Shown: piece by piece, positions 24,201 through 31,304 of the stretch
How positions within the stretch are numbered: position 1 is the stretch's first letter
How the letters are laid out: each line of letters opens with the position of its first letter
Assembly (NCBI GenBank): GCA_013388745.1
Contig: JACAER010000034.1
Location: 186,001-250,000, forward strand
Origin: Chloroflexota bacterium
GTDB lineage: Bacteria; Chloroflexota; Anaerolineae; Aggregatilineales; Phototrophicaceae
Direction of reading: 5' to 3'
DNA: 64,000 bases
The notes under the pieces: generated by a model
The model's database searches: none
Told to the model about the DNA's origin: nothing
Seen by the model: only the letters and a program-made list of their open reading frames with translations
Translations under genes and position numbers: made by a program

Positions 24201-27200
24201 CCGTTGGGCGGCGTGAACGTGAACGAGGCGCGCCCGCTGCTGTCGCTGGTCACAGTCGCGCTGGTCACGGGGATGTCTTCGACTTCGTAGGTCCAGGTGG
24301 TGCGTCCAAAGTCGTCCTGTTCCTGCACGCTCGACCAGCGCCGTTCGACAATTTCGACTTCCAGCGTTTGATTGGCGAGGGGGTTGCTCTGCCAATCGAC
24401 GGTGACGAAATTGAAGGTCGCATCTTCGCCTTCGCTGCCGACATAATCGGCAGGCGCCGCACCGATATAGAACAAGCCCTGATGCACAACGGCAGAAGCG
24501 CGTCCGGCGACACCCTGCTGACTTTCGTCGATCACGACCGCTTCGACAGTGAAGGTTTGGCTCACGGGATTGTCGCCCAGATCGGCGGGCACTTCGATGC
24601 TGGCGCGTCCCTGCGCATCCGTCGTCACGCTGCCACTGGCGATGAGGGCCGAGGAATTGCTGAAGAAAGCGCTGGGGCCGGAATCGCTGTCGAAATCGAA
24701 GAAGTTGTAGAAGCCCTGCCCCGTGTAATTGAAGTAGTACGGCTGGCTGACGACATTGTAATCAACCTGCGCATTAGAGACCGCGCCGCCGAAGAAATAG
24801 CGCGCTTCGACCACCATACGCACGGTACCACCCTGTTCGACCGCGGCCTGTTCGGGGGTGATCGTCACCTGATATTCCGGCAGGCGGTACTCGGCGACGC
24901 CAAACGAGACGCTGCCGCCTTCACTCCCGTAGTAGTTGGGCGCGCTTTCGACTGGCAGATTGATGTTCAGGCTGTAGTAGCCGAGCGCGGCATTCGGGTC
25001 AAGGTCAAACTGGCCGCTGAAGGTACCAAAAGGGGTAACGGCGACATCAGCCTGATACACTACTTCGCCCTGATCGTTGGTGATGACAACCGGCACGGTG
25101 GCGAAACCCGACGGGGTATAGGTCACATCGTCCATCGCACGCACCACGCCGCGGAAGTACACCGGCTGTCCCGGACGATATACCGGACGATCCGTATAGA
25201 CATACAGGCGGTAGTTCTGTGGATAAGCGTTGAAGTTCGCGCCGAACTGCCAGGGGTCGATGCCGTTTGTCCACTGGTTGACAGCGATACCAAACTGCGT
25301 GTCGGTTTGCAGCACGGCCACGCGCCCGACGTACAAATCGGTCGTGCGTTCCATCTCTGCGCGCAGCAGGCCGTTGGCGTCGGTACTGCCCTGCGCCAGC
25401 ACGTTCATGTCGCTGTCGTAGACCGTGATAGGGGCGTCGGCGATCACCTGCCCTGTCTGCACATCGGTCGCCCAGATGAGCACGCTGTCTACCGACGTTT
25501 TCATCACCAGATTGGCTGTCGCCACCACCAGCACATGGCGCTGTATTTGGTAAAACTCAGTGCCGATTTCCGCAGAGCTGGCATTGAGCAGATAAATGCC
25601 GGGCGCGAGCCTGCCGCTCTCGTCGCTGACGGCGACTGGCGTGGTCTGCGCGGCAAGCTGCACATCGATGAAGTATTCGTCGCCCAGGCCCTCGGCCACC
25701 CATGCGGTGCGCTCGTCGCGCAGCCGCACTTCCCACCACAGCATCCCGTCAAAACACTGCGGCCCGCCGACGATGGGGATGCGATAATCGCGGTACAGCA
25801 GTTCGACGATTTCGCCATCCGGCGGGGCGCTGCGCGCGCGCACCGGATCGGGTTCGGTGATGACCACCGCTACATCGCCCACGCGCACACGGCTGGGGAG
25901 CGCGCCAGGACACGCCGTCGCCGAATCAGCGGCAGCGCCCAGATCGAGCAGTTCGTAACGGTAGACATTCGGCGGTGCGCTGGAGGTAATCGACCACCGG
26001 CGCAGCAGGGTGTCAGATGCCGCCCCCACACCATTGGCGACATCGTAGTAATTTTGGCCGGCAGCCTGGGGGATAAAATCACTCAACGCCACGCTGTACA
26101 GTTGCAGATCGATGCGGTTGACGTTGATATGCGTCAGGAACAACTGCGTAGGCTGGCGCGCGGCATTATAAAAGCCGACGCTGCCCGGCACTTGCAGATT
26201 GATCGACGGCTGAATCGGCGCGCTGGTAAAACGCACCGTCAGCGGCGTGTCGATGATGTTGCCGTAAATATCGGCCATACCGGGCGCGATGGTGATCGTG
26301 TAGGTCGTGCTGGCGAACGCCGGGAAGGACACGCTCAGATAGTTGCTGTACTCACTGTAGTACAGATCCGGTTCGCGTTCGGGTGCCGGGTCAATCGTGA
26401 TGCGGCCTTCGAAGGTCTCCGTGTCCATCGGTGAGGCGAAATAGATGTCGAAGCTGCCCCAGAACTGCACATTCTCATCGTTGTTGTTGGGATACGTGCT
26501 GACGATCGCAGGCAAGGGCACGGTGGAAAACTGCGAGAACAGCGGCAACGACAAACTGCCGCCGCCCGCGCCTTCGGCCACTTCGTCGTAAATGCTGATC
26601 GTGTACACGGTGTCGATTTGCAGCAGGGCATCGGGCTGGAACATAAAGCCCATTTGATCGTCTGCCCACTCGAACGTACCACTGACCGCCGTCTCTGCGC
26701 CGTCGGCCATGAGCGCGAAGGCACTTTCGACGCTGGCGGTGTTCATCGGCTGGTTAAAGCGCACCTGGATGCCTGTGTCAAGCAGCACTGCCGATTGCAA
26801 GGCCGCCGGGAACACTTCGGTGATGGCGGGGCGCACAACGCTGAACGACCAGGCATAGTCTTCTGGCAGCACCGAGCCATCGACGGCCTGCAAGCCGGCA
26901 GCCACCGTCACGGTGTACTCGACTCCGCCCGCGAAGGCGCTTTCGGGCCGGAAGACGTAAATCGAGGTGTTGAGCCATTCGCCGCTGCCGCGCACCTGCG
27001 GCGCGATCGTGATCGGGCTGGGCAGGCGCGCCAGTTCTTCCGCCGCAAGCAGCGGCACCACCGGACGGTTAAAAATGACCGTGACCAGCGCATCGGAAAC
27101 GACATCCACTGCGTTCGCGGCAGGCAAGACCTGGCTGACTTGCAGGAAACCGACACTGGTGAGCGTGAGGGTGTAGGCTTCGGCCAGCGCCGCGCCGTCT

Positions 27201-27529
27201 GCCGCCCGTAAGGCGGTGCTAACGGTCAGCGTATAGGCGGTGGCGCGCGTGTAATCTGCGCCGGGTGTGAAACGCAGCGTATCGCCTGCGCATGAAATAT
27301 CGCCCGCGACTGCCGGGCTGATGCTGACAGCGGCGCTGGCGGTAGCGCAGTCCAGCGGGCGATCAAAATACAGCAAAATGTCGGCGCGCAGTTCGAGTTC
27401 CTGCCCGCTGAGCGGATACGTTTGTAAGACTTGCAAAGGAGAGGTTTGATCCTGCGCCGCCAGACCGCTGATACTGAACAGCGAAACGACGGCCAGCAAG
27501 ATCAGGAGGAGTAGGCGATGACGACGCAT
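21299..27529 (-). CDS. Alpha-2-macroglobulin family protein, secreted, thioester type
   Basis: A very large protein of 2076 residues. It starts with a signal peptide (MRRHRLLLLILLAVVSLFS). The N-terminal ~450 residues contain at least three Ig-like domains of the Big_5 type (repeated patterns such as YPLSGQ...ILLYFDRPLD and VIVIFNRPV-like strands). MG domains follow, with the MG2-type YTDRPVYRPGQPVYFRG at about residue 780. The bait/MG7 and complement-like thioester domain contain the reactive CTEQ, with Cys1587 (codon at 22769-22771), in a TED of alpha/alpha repeats. Bacterial A2Ms trap proteases after cleavage of the bait region. The bacterial partner PBP1C is not nearby. This is a large gene with no operon partner visible. 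Confidence 0.92.
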   Translation of the reverse strand: MRRHRLLLLILLAVVSLFSISGLAAQDQTSPLQVLQTYPLSGQELELRADILLYFDRPLDCATASAAVSISPAVAGDISCAGDTLRFTPGADYTRATAYTLTVSTALRAADGAALAEAYTLTLTSVGFLQVSQVLPAANAVDVVSDALVTVIFNRPVVPLLAAEELARLPSPITIAPQVRGSGEWLNTSIYVFRPESAFAGGVEYTVTVAAGLQAVDGSVLPEDYAWSFSVVRPAITEVFPAALQSAVLLDTGIQVRFNQPMNTASVESAFALMADGAETAVSGTFEWADDQMGFMFQPDALLQIDTVYTISIYDEVAEGAGGGSLSLPLFSQFSTVPLPAIVSTYPNNNDENVQFWGSFDIYFASPMDTETFEGRITIDPAPEREPDLYYSEYSNYLSVSFPAFASTTYTITIAPGMADIYGNIIDTPLTVRFTSAPIQPSINLQVPGSVGFYNAARQPTQLFLTHINVNRIDLQLYSVALSDFIPQAAGQNYYDVANGVGAASDTLLRRWSITSSAPPNVYRYELLDLGAAADSATACPGALPSRVRVGDVAVVITEPDPVRARSAPPDGEIVELLYRDYRIPIVGGPQCFDGMLWWEVRLRDERTAWVAEGLGDEYFIDVQLAAQTTPVAVSDESGRLAPGIYLLNASSAEIGTEFYQIQRHVLVVATANLVMKTSVDSVLIWATDVQTGQVIADAPITVYDSDMNVLAQGSTDANGLLRAEMERTTDLYVGRVAVLQTDTQFGIAVNQWTNGIDPWQFGANFNAYPQNYRLYVYTDRPVYRPGQPVYFRGVVRAMDDVTYTPSGFATVPVVITNDQGEVVYQADVAVTPFGTFSGQFDLDPNAALGYYSLNINLPVESAPNYYGSEGGSVSFGVAEYRLPEYQVTITPEQAAVEQGGTVRMVVEARYFFGGAVSNAQVDYNVVSQPYYFNYTGQGFYNFFDFDSDSGPSAFFSNSSALIASGSVTTDAQGRASIEVPADLGDNPVSQTFTVEAVVIDESQQGVAGRASAVVHQGLFYIGAAPADYVGSEGEDATFNFVTVDWQSNPLANQTLEVEIVERRWSSVQEQDDFGRTTWTYEVEDIPVTSATVTSDSSGRASFTFTPPNGGIFRARASSTDASGNQVSTAAYIWIASSQYVSWRQQNSNRIDLVAGQTDYNVGDTAEILITSPFQGTVEALVTVERGNVLLSERITMESNSYLYRLPITPDFAPNVYVSVVIVKGVDENNSVAAFRMGLLALNVNNEQKRLTIEIAPDREQAGPGDTVSYTVRVIDYAGNPVQAEVGVALTDLASLSIAPPNSPLLLYYFYVIQGLGVRTATPLTINTDQLTQETIDTIKGGGGGFGEGGIFDIREQFIDTAFWNATLVTNAEGTATFAVTLPDNLTTWRLDARAVTSGEDGLTLVGQNTFDIISTKPLLIRPVTPRFFVVGDQVTLAAVVNNNTGEDLSVRVTLQGTGITFLGEQAQMVTVAAGARVRIEWPVTVDDVANVELLYFADGNDGAYSDASRPPLGQGDNRLLPVYRYEVPETVGTGGILREEGARTEAILLPRQFEVTEGTLTLNLEPSLAATTLDGLDYLENFPHQCTEQTISRFLPNIMTFRALESLGVADDDLRQQLAAAVGYALQRLYAEQKVDGGWGWFVQDVSNSLTTAYALIGLVEARNQGFAVEDRVISAAQFYLRTQFITPDLSQPTWALNRQAFVLYALARSGGPDVARTVTLFEQRARLDYYARAFLAQTFALIDANDNSRSALLVSDLLSAATLSANGAFWDEAQNDYWNWNSDTRTTAIALQALLMLNPQSDLIPNVVRWLMIARRADAWETTQETAWAVMALTDWMLATGELNPAYSYAAALNGTQLTEAQATPASVRETQRLVVDVADLLADEANRLVIRRGDGAGVLYYTAYLTVSLPVPEIQPLTRGITVERRYTLLDDEGETPITQGRVGDVVQVRLTIIAPSALHYVVIEDPLPAGSEGINPNLTTSQQIGTQPGLDLADPLYYGWGWWYFSSIEFRDERVVLYSTYLPAGTYEYVYTIRLGLAGTYNVIPAVGYQFYLPEVYGRSAGSSFTILPLDQ

Positions 27530-27630
27530 GGAGCATCTCCTGAAAAAGAGTGGGTCTGCCCAAATTATATGCTATGCGTACAGCCGATAAAAGCACCAGC
27601 GCTGTGCGCTCAACCGCCGCTTGCCCGCCG

Positions 27631-28272
27631 TTATAGGCCGCCGACGTAGGTATTGGGCAAATTAAAAATGCCCTTGAAGACCTGCCAGTGCAGCGCCAGA
27701 ATTTCGCGCGCCAGATACACGCCCAGCCAGCCAGCCGGCACGCGGCTGAAGGCCACCGGGGAGGGAAACACGTTTACGCCGCGCTGCCCGAAAATCCAGG
27801 CGGCGCGCAGCAAATGAAAGCCATCGGTGACCAGCACAGCGCTTTGCCAGCCGCGCGCGGCCATCATGTCGCCGGCGTAGATGGCATTTTCTTCGGTGCT
27901 GCGGCTCTGCGCTTCCAGCACAATGGCCGGATCGGGCACGCCGTTGGCCAGCAGCACATCGCGGCAGCCAGCGGCTTCGGCGCGGCGCACGTATTCGGAT
28001 TGGCCGCCGGTGCAGAGCACATAAGGCGCGTAGCCCTGCTGCCACAACTGCGCCGCGTGCTGTGAACGGCGGGTGAGCGCCAGATCGGGGCGGCCATCGC
28101 GCCGCAGCCCCGCGCCGAGCACGATAATCACGTTGGCGGGCTGTTTGCGGTCTACGCTGCCGTACAGATAGACGGTGCAGGCCAGCAAACAGGCGAAGCA
28201 CAGCCACAGGATAAAGAGTGTCGAGACGATACGCCACAGGCGGCGCAGGACGGCGAAAAAACGGCGTTTCAT
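27631..28272 (-). CDS. YdcF/SanA-like DUF218 membrane protein
   Basis: A 213-residue protein with one N-terminal membrane helix (VSTLFILWLCFACLLACTVYLYG) and a DUF218 domain: ANVIIVLGAGLRRDGRPD at the start of the domain, ALTRRSQHAAQLW, VLCTGGQSEYVRRAEA and SRSTEENAIYAGDMM with the family's S-x-x-T-x-x-N pattern, then AVLVTDGFHLLRA. Family members act in envelope or vancomycin-related barrier functions in enterobacteria; the exact chemistry is uncertain. I choose the ATG at 28272. No Shine-Dalgarno is present: a TATAAT ends just 7 bases upstream, suggesting a leaderless mRNA. Confidence 0.85.
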   Translation of the reverse strand: MKRRFFAVLRRLWRIVSTLFILWLCFACLLACTVYLYGSVDRKQPANVIIVLGAGLRRDGRPDLALTRRSQHAAQLWQQGYAPYVLCTGGQSEYVRRAEAAGCRDVLLANGVPDPAIVLEAQSRSTEENAIYAGDMMAARGWQSAVLVTDGFHLLRAAWIFGQRGVNVFPSPVAFSRVPAGWLGVYLAREILALHWQVFKGIFNLPNTYVGGL

Positions 28273-28279
28273 GGGGGGG

Positions 28280-28285
28280 ATTATA
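28280..28285 (-). promoter_or_regulatory. Extended -10 box (TGcTATAAT) of the YdcF-like gene, leaderless
   Basis: TATAAT with an upstream TG lies 7 bases before the ATG, directly after the ribonucleotide reductase terminator, so transcription should begin at or next to the start codon. Confidence 0.55.
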
Positions 28286-28292
28286 GCAGACG

Positions 28293-28322
28293 AAAAAAAC
28301 GGGGCGGTCACAGGACCGCCCC
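28293..28322 (-). terminator. Intrinsic terminator of the ribonucleotide reductase gene
   Basis: On the minus strand a perfect 9-base stem GGGGCGGTC/GACCGCCCC with a 4-base loop is followed by G and seven T. It begins 15 bases after the stop. Confidence 0.9.
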
Positions 28323-28336
28323 GATTGTGCATCAGC

Positions 28337-30904
28337 TTAGCATTTGCTGTACCCGCACGAGGTGCAGGTGGCGCAGCCTTCCGCGTGGACGAGCGAGGCG
28401 TTGCCGCACGAGGGGCAGATGTCGAAGCTCTGCTTTTTGCCGTTGCCGTTGGTCTTTTCGGCGGCGGGCGCTTTGCTGGCGGCGGGCGCGGTCACAGTGG
28501 TTCCATTGATCGGCAGCGCCATCTGCTGCGGCGCGTTTTCGGCGAAGTAGTGGTTTTGCAGCACGTTGGCGACCGCATCCGGCAGCGAATTGACGCGCGA
28601 CGGGCCAAAACCCACGCGGCTCGTGCCGCCGATGTCCTTCAGTTGGTCGATGACCAGCCGCAGCATATCGAGGCGATTTTGCGGCGCGGTGGTGCGCAGC
28701 GCCAGCGAAATCATGCGCCCCAGCCCTTCGGCGTCGGCTTGCAGGTCGCTGCCGGCCTTGCCCGGCGCGGTGACGAACACCTCGAAGGGATAGCCGTGCT
28801 CATCGCTGTTCATCGTCACGTAGGCCGTGCCGAAGGGCGTTGTGCATTTGACCGTAACACCCGTGAGCATTTCCGGGCGCGGGTACACGCGGTGCGGCGT
28901 GGCCGTTTGTTCGACCTTTTCGCTTTCGCGCGCTTTTTGCTTGCCTTCCATCTCTTTTTCGGCGCGTTCGTCGCCCTTGAGCATCAACACCTGTTCGCTG
29001 CGGCTGCCGTCGCGGTAAATCGTGCCGCCCTTGCAGCCCAGTTCGTACATGTACTGGTAAAGCTGGCTGACCTGCTCCACCGTGTAGGTGTTGGGCAGAT
29101 TGCTGGTCTTGGAGATGGCGCTGTCTACCCAGCGCTGGATCGCCGCCTGCACGCGCACATGTTCTTCCGGTGTCAGATCCATCGCCGTGACAAAGTAATC
29201 GGGCAGTTGGGTCGCGCCGGGATTCTGTGCGTACCACTCCTTGACCAGCGGCACCTGTTCTTCGTGCAGCCCCAACCGGCTCTTGCGGTAATAGACCCAC
29301 GAGAAGAAGGGTTCGATACCGGTGGATGTATTGGTCATAGTGCCTATCGTACCATTAGGGGCCTGCGTTAACAGCGTGACGTTGCGGATGCCGTGCTGCT
29401 GCACCAGCTTACGGATACGCTCCGGCATAGACTGCATAAAGCCGCTCTGGATAAATTTGTCGGCTTCGAATTTGGGGAACGCGCCTTTTTCCTGCGCGAT
29501 CTCGATCGACGTTTCGTAGACCGCCGTCGCCAGAAATTCGTACAGCTTGTCGATAAAGCGCAGCGATTCTTCGCTGCCGTAGCGCAAGCCGAGCTTAATC
29601 AGCAGTTCGGCGATGCCCATCGTGTTCAGGCCGATGCGGCGTTCGTTTTTCTGCTGCTCGTGATTTTCCTCGAAGAAATAGGGTGTGGTGTCGATCACGT
29701 TATCGAGGAAGCGCGTGGCATAGCGCGCCACCTTGTCCAGCAGTTCCCAATCGACATCATTGGCGGCGGCGTTGTAGAAGCGGCTGAAATTGATGGCGCC
29801 CAGGTTGCACACCGCCCAGCCCGCTAAAGGCTGCTCACCGCATGGATTAGTAGATATTAATAGACCGTCATGATAGTAGTAGCTGTTGCTCATCTTGTTC
29901 GAGCGTTCGTTGAACCACACGCCCGGTTCGGCGCTGGCCCACGCGCTTTCGATGATCGCGTTCCACACCTCGCGCGCTTTGACGGTGCGGTGTTTGATGA
30001 TGCGGCGGCCCGCGGCGGCCCATTTCTGCAGATCGCCATCCCACGCCAGCGTGTAATCGGGATAATTCGTATCGGGAAACACCAGGTCCCAATCGGCATC
30101 GTCTTTGATGGCCTGCATCAGCTTGTCGCTGACACCCACCGAGATATTGGCATTGGTGATCTGCCCCATCTTGCGCTTGCTGTTGATAAAGTCGAAGACA
30201 TCGGGATGCCAGTCGTTGAGGATCAGCATCAAGGCGCCGCGCCGGCTCCCGCCCTGCTCGATCAACCCCGTGACAAAGCTGTAGAGCGCGCCCCACGACA
30301 CTGCGCCGCTCGAACGGCCATTGACACCTTTGACATAGGCATGTCGCGGGCGCAGCGACGAGATGTTGATGCCCACGCCGCCACCGCGCGACATGATTTC
30401 GGTCATCTGGCGCAGCGTTTCGATAATGCCGTGCCGCGAATCGCGGGGCGAGGGCACAACATAGCAGTTGTAGTATGTAAGTTCTTGATTAGTACCCGCC
30501 GCCGTCAGAATGCGGCCAGCGGGCACGAACTTCCAATCGTCCAGCAGCCAGCGAAAGCGTTCTGTCCATTCTGCCCGTTTTTCTTCGCTGGCCTCCACGC
30601 TGGCGACACCGCGCGCCACGCGCTCCATCATCTGCGCCGGGTCGGTTTCCAGCGGCTTATCAACATGTTCCAGGTCGCGCGTCACCACTTCGCCGTCCAG
30701 CAGTTCAATCGTGACCTGCGGCAGGTTGAGCGCCGTCACCGTGCCGATTTCGCGCTGACCGGTGGCCGCATCGACCACCACAATGACAGTATCGCCCACC
30801 TTCAGGGTGGCGCGGGTCATATCTTTTTGGGCGTAACGGTCAAGAAAGATTTTGTAGCCCAGTTCGTGCAGGGCATTGCGCTTGGCCGCAGGGGATTGCA
30901 CCAT
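28337..30904 (-). CDS. nrdJ: Adenosylcobalamin-dependent (class II) ribonucleoside-diphosphate reductase
   Basis: An 855-residue class II reductase that makes deoxyribonucleotides with an adenosylcobalamin radical. Seen are NCYVVPSPRDSRHGI (first active-site Cys), SRGGGVGINIS, GGSRRGALMLIL, the strictly conserved STNPCGEQPLAG with radical Cys and Glu, NLGAINFSRF, and APNGTIGTMTNTSTGIEP. The C-terminal ~90 residues hold a TSCxx-type tail with several Cys pairs (CPSCGNASL, CATCTSCGYSKC), likely the redox-shuttle and zinc region. The N-terminal ~110 residues match the extended class II form of Chloroflexota and relatives. AAGGA lies about 10 bases before the ATG. No B12 riboswitch is expected or seen. 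No NrdR gene is adjacent. Confidence 0.95.
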   Translation of the reverse strand: MVQSPAAKRNALHELGYKIFLDRYAQKDMTRATLKVGDTVIVVVDAATGQREIGTVTALNLPQVTIELLDGEVVTRDLEHVDKPLETDPAQMMERVARGVASVEASEEKRAEWTERFRWLLDDWKFVPAGRILTAAGTNQELTYYNCYVVPSPRDSRHGIIETLRQMTEIMSRGGGVGINISSLRPRHAYVKGVNGRSSGAVSWGALYSFVTGLIEQGGSRRGALMLILNDWHPDVFDFINSKRKMGQITNANISVGVSDKLMQAIKDDADWDLVFPDTNYPDYTLAWDGDLQKWAAAGRRIIKHRTVKAREVWNAIIESAWASAEPGVWFNERSNKMSNSYYYHDGLLISTNPCGEQPLAGWAVCNLGAINFSRFYNAAANDVDWELLDKVARYATRFLDNVIDTTPYFFEENHEQQKNERRIGLNTMGIAELLIKLGLRYGSEESLRFIDKLYEFLATAVYETSIEIAQEKGAFPKFEADKFIQSGFMQSMPERIRKLVQQHGIRNVTLLTQAPNGTIGTMTNTSTGIEPFFSWVYYRKSRLGLHEEQVPLVKEWYAQNPGATQLPDYFVTAMDLTPEEHVRVQAAIQRWVDSAISKTSNLPNTYTVEQVSQLYQYMYELGCKGGTIYRDGSRSEQVLMLKGDERAEKEMEGKQKARESEKVEQTATPHRVYPRPEMLTGVTVKCTTPFGTAYVTMNSDEHGYPFEVFVTAPGKAGSDLQADAEGLGRMISLALRTTAPQNRLDMLRLVIDQLKDIGGTSRVGFGPSRVNSLPDAVANVLQNHYFAENAPQQMALPINGTTVTAPAASKAPAAEKTNGNGKKQSFDICPSCGNASLVHAEGCATCTSCGYSKC

Positions 30905-31304
30905 ACTAATATTATCCTTACACTATCGTGAATATGAGCGGTGGCAAGGAAAAGAGAACAGAAACGCGCTAGGGTTTAGCGCGCCCGATACACATTTCAC
31001 TGTAAACGTCGCAATAAGCTGCTGTTATGGCCGCTTTAAGAGCGGAGGATTTTCCTTTAAATCAGTGATCTGATCTGTGCCCTAGTATATGTCATCTGCC
31101 AGCCGCTGGCAACAGAAATTCGGCTTAAATTTGGTTAGAATTTTTGGATTGCGTATCAAAATGTAACAATTTCTGTACAGGCCGCAGAAGCGCTGGCGGT
31201 TGCGCTTTGGCGCGCGCGCCGGGATACTACAGCACAGGACGAATATCCATCTTGGCATGTGGGCGGCTATCGCCCCGATGACGACGTGATGAAGGACAGG
31301 CGCG
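30905..31304. other. Divergent intergenic region with two small hairpins and a coding scrap
   Basis: The region separates nrdJ and the YfhO-like gene. Small hairpins are CGCGCT/AGCGCG (30965-30983) and CCGCT/AGCGG (around 31030-31044). In frame 2, bases 31139-31315 are open with no ATG/GTG start before position 31260 and read protein-like sequence (QAAEALAVALWRARR, EYPSWHVGGYRPDDDVMKD). This runs 11 bases into the next gene. It is probably a remnant; I do not recognise it. Confidence 0.4.

Noticed and set aside
24368..26434. Long open frame opposite the alpha-2-macroglobulin gene (688 residues)
   Set aside because: Antisense shadow; no domain features and the sense frame is clearly coding.
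30905..30940. NrdR box upstream of the ribonucleotide reductase gene
   Set aside because: ACACTATCGTGA resembles half of the consensus only; no paired boxes at helical spacing are visible.
30905..31304. Cobalamin riboswitch for the B12-dependent reductase
   Set aside because: No B12-box-like sequence or extended structure is apparent, and class II reductases are usually not controlled this way.
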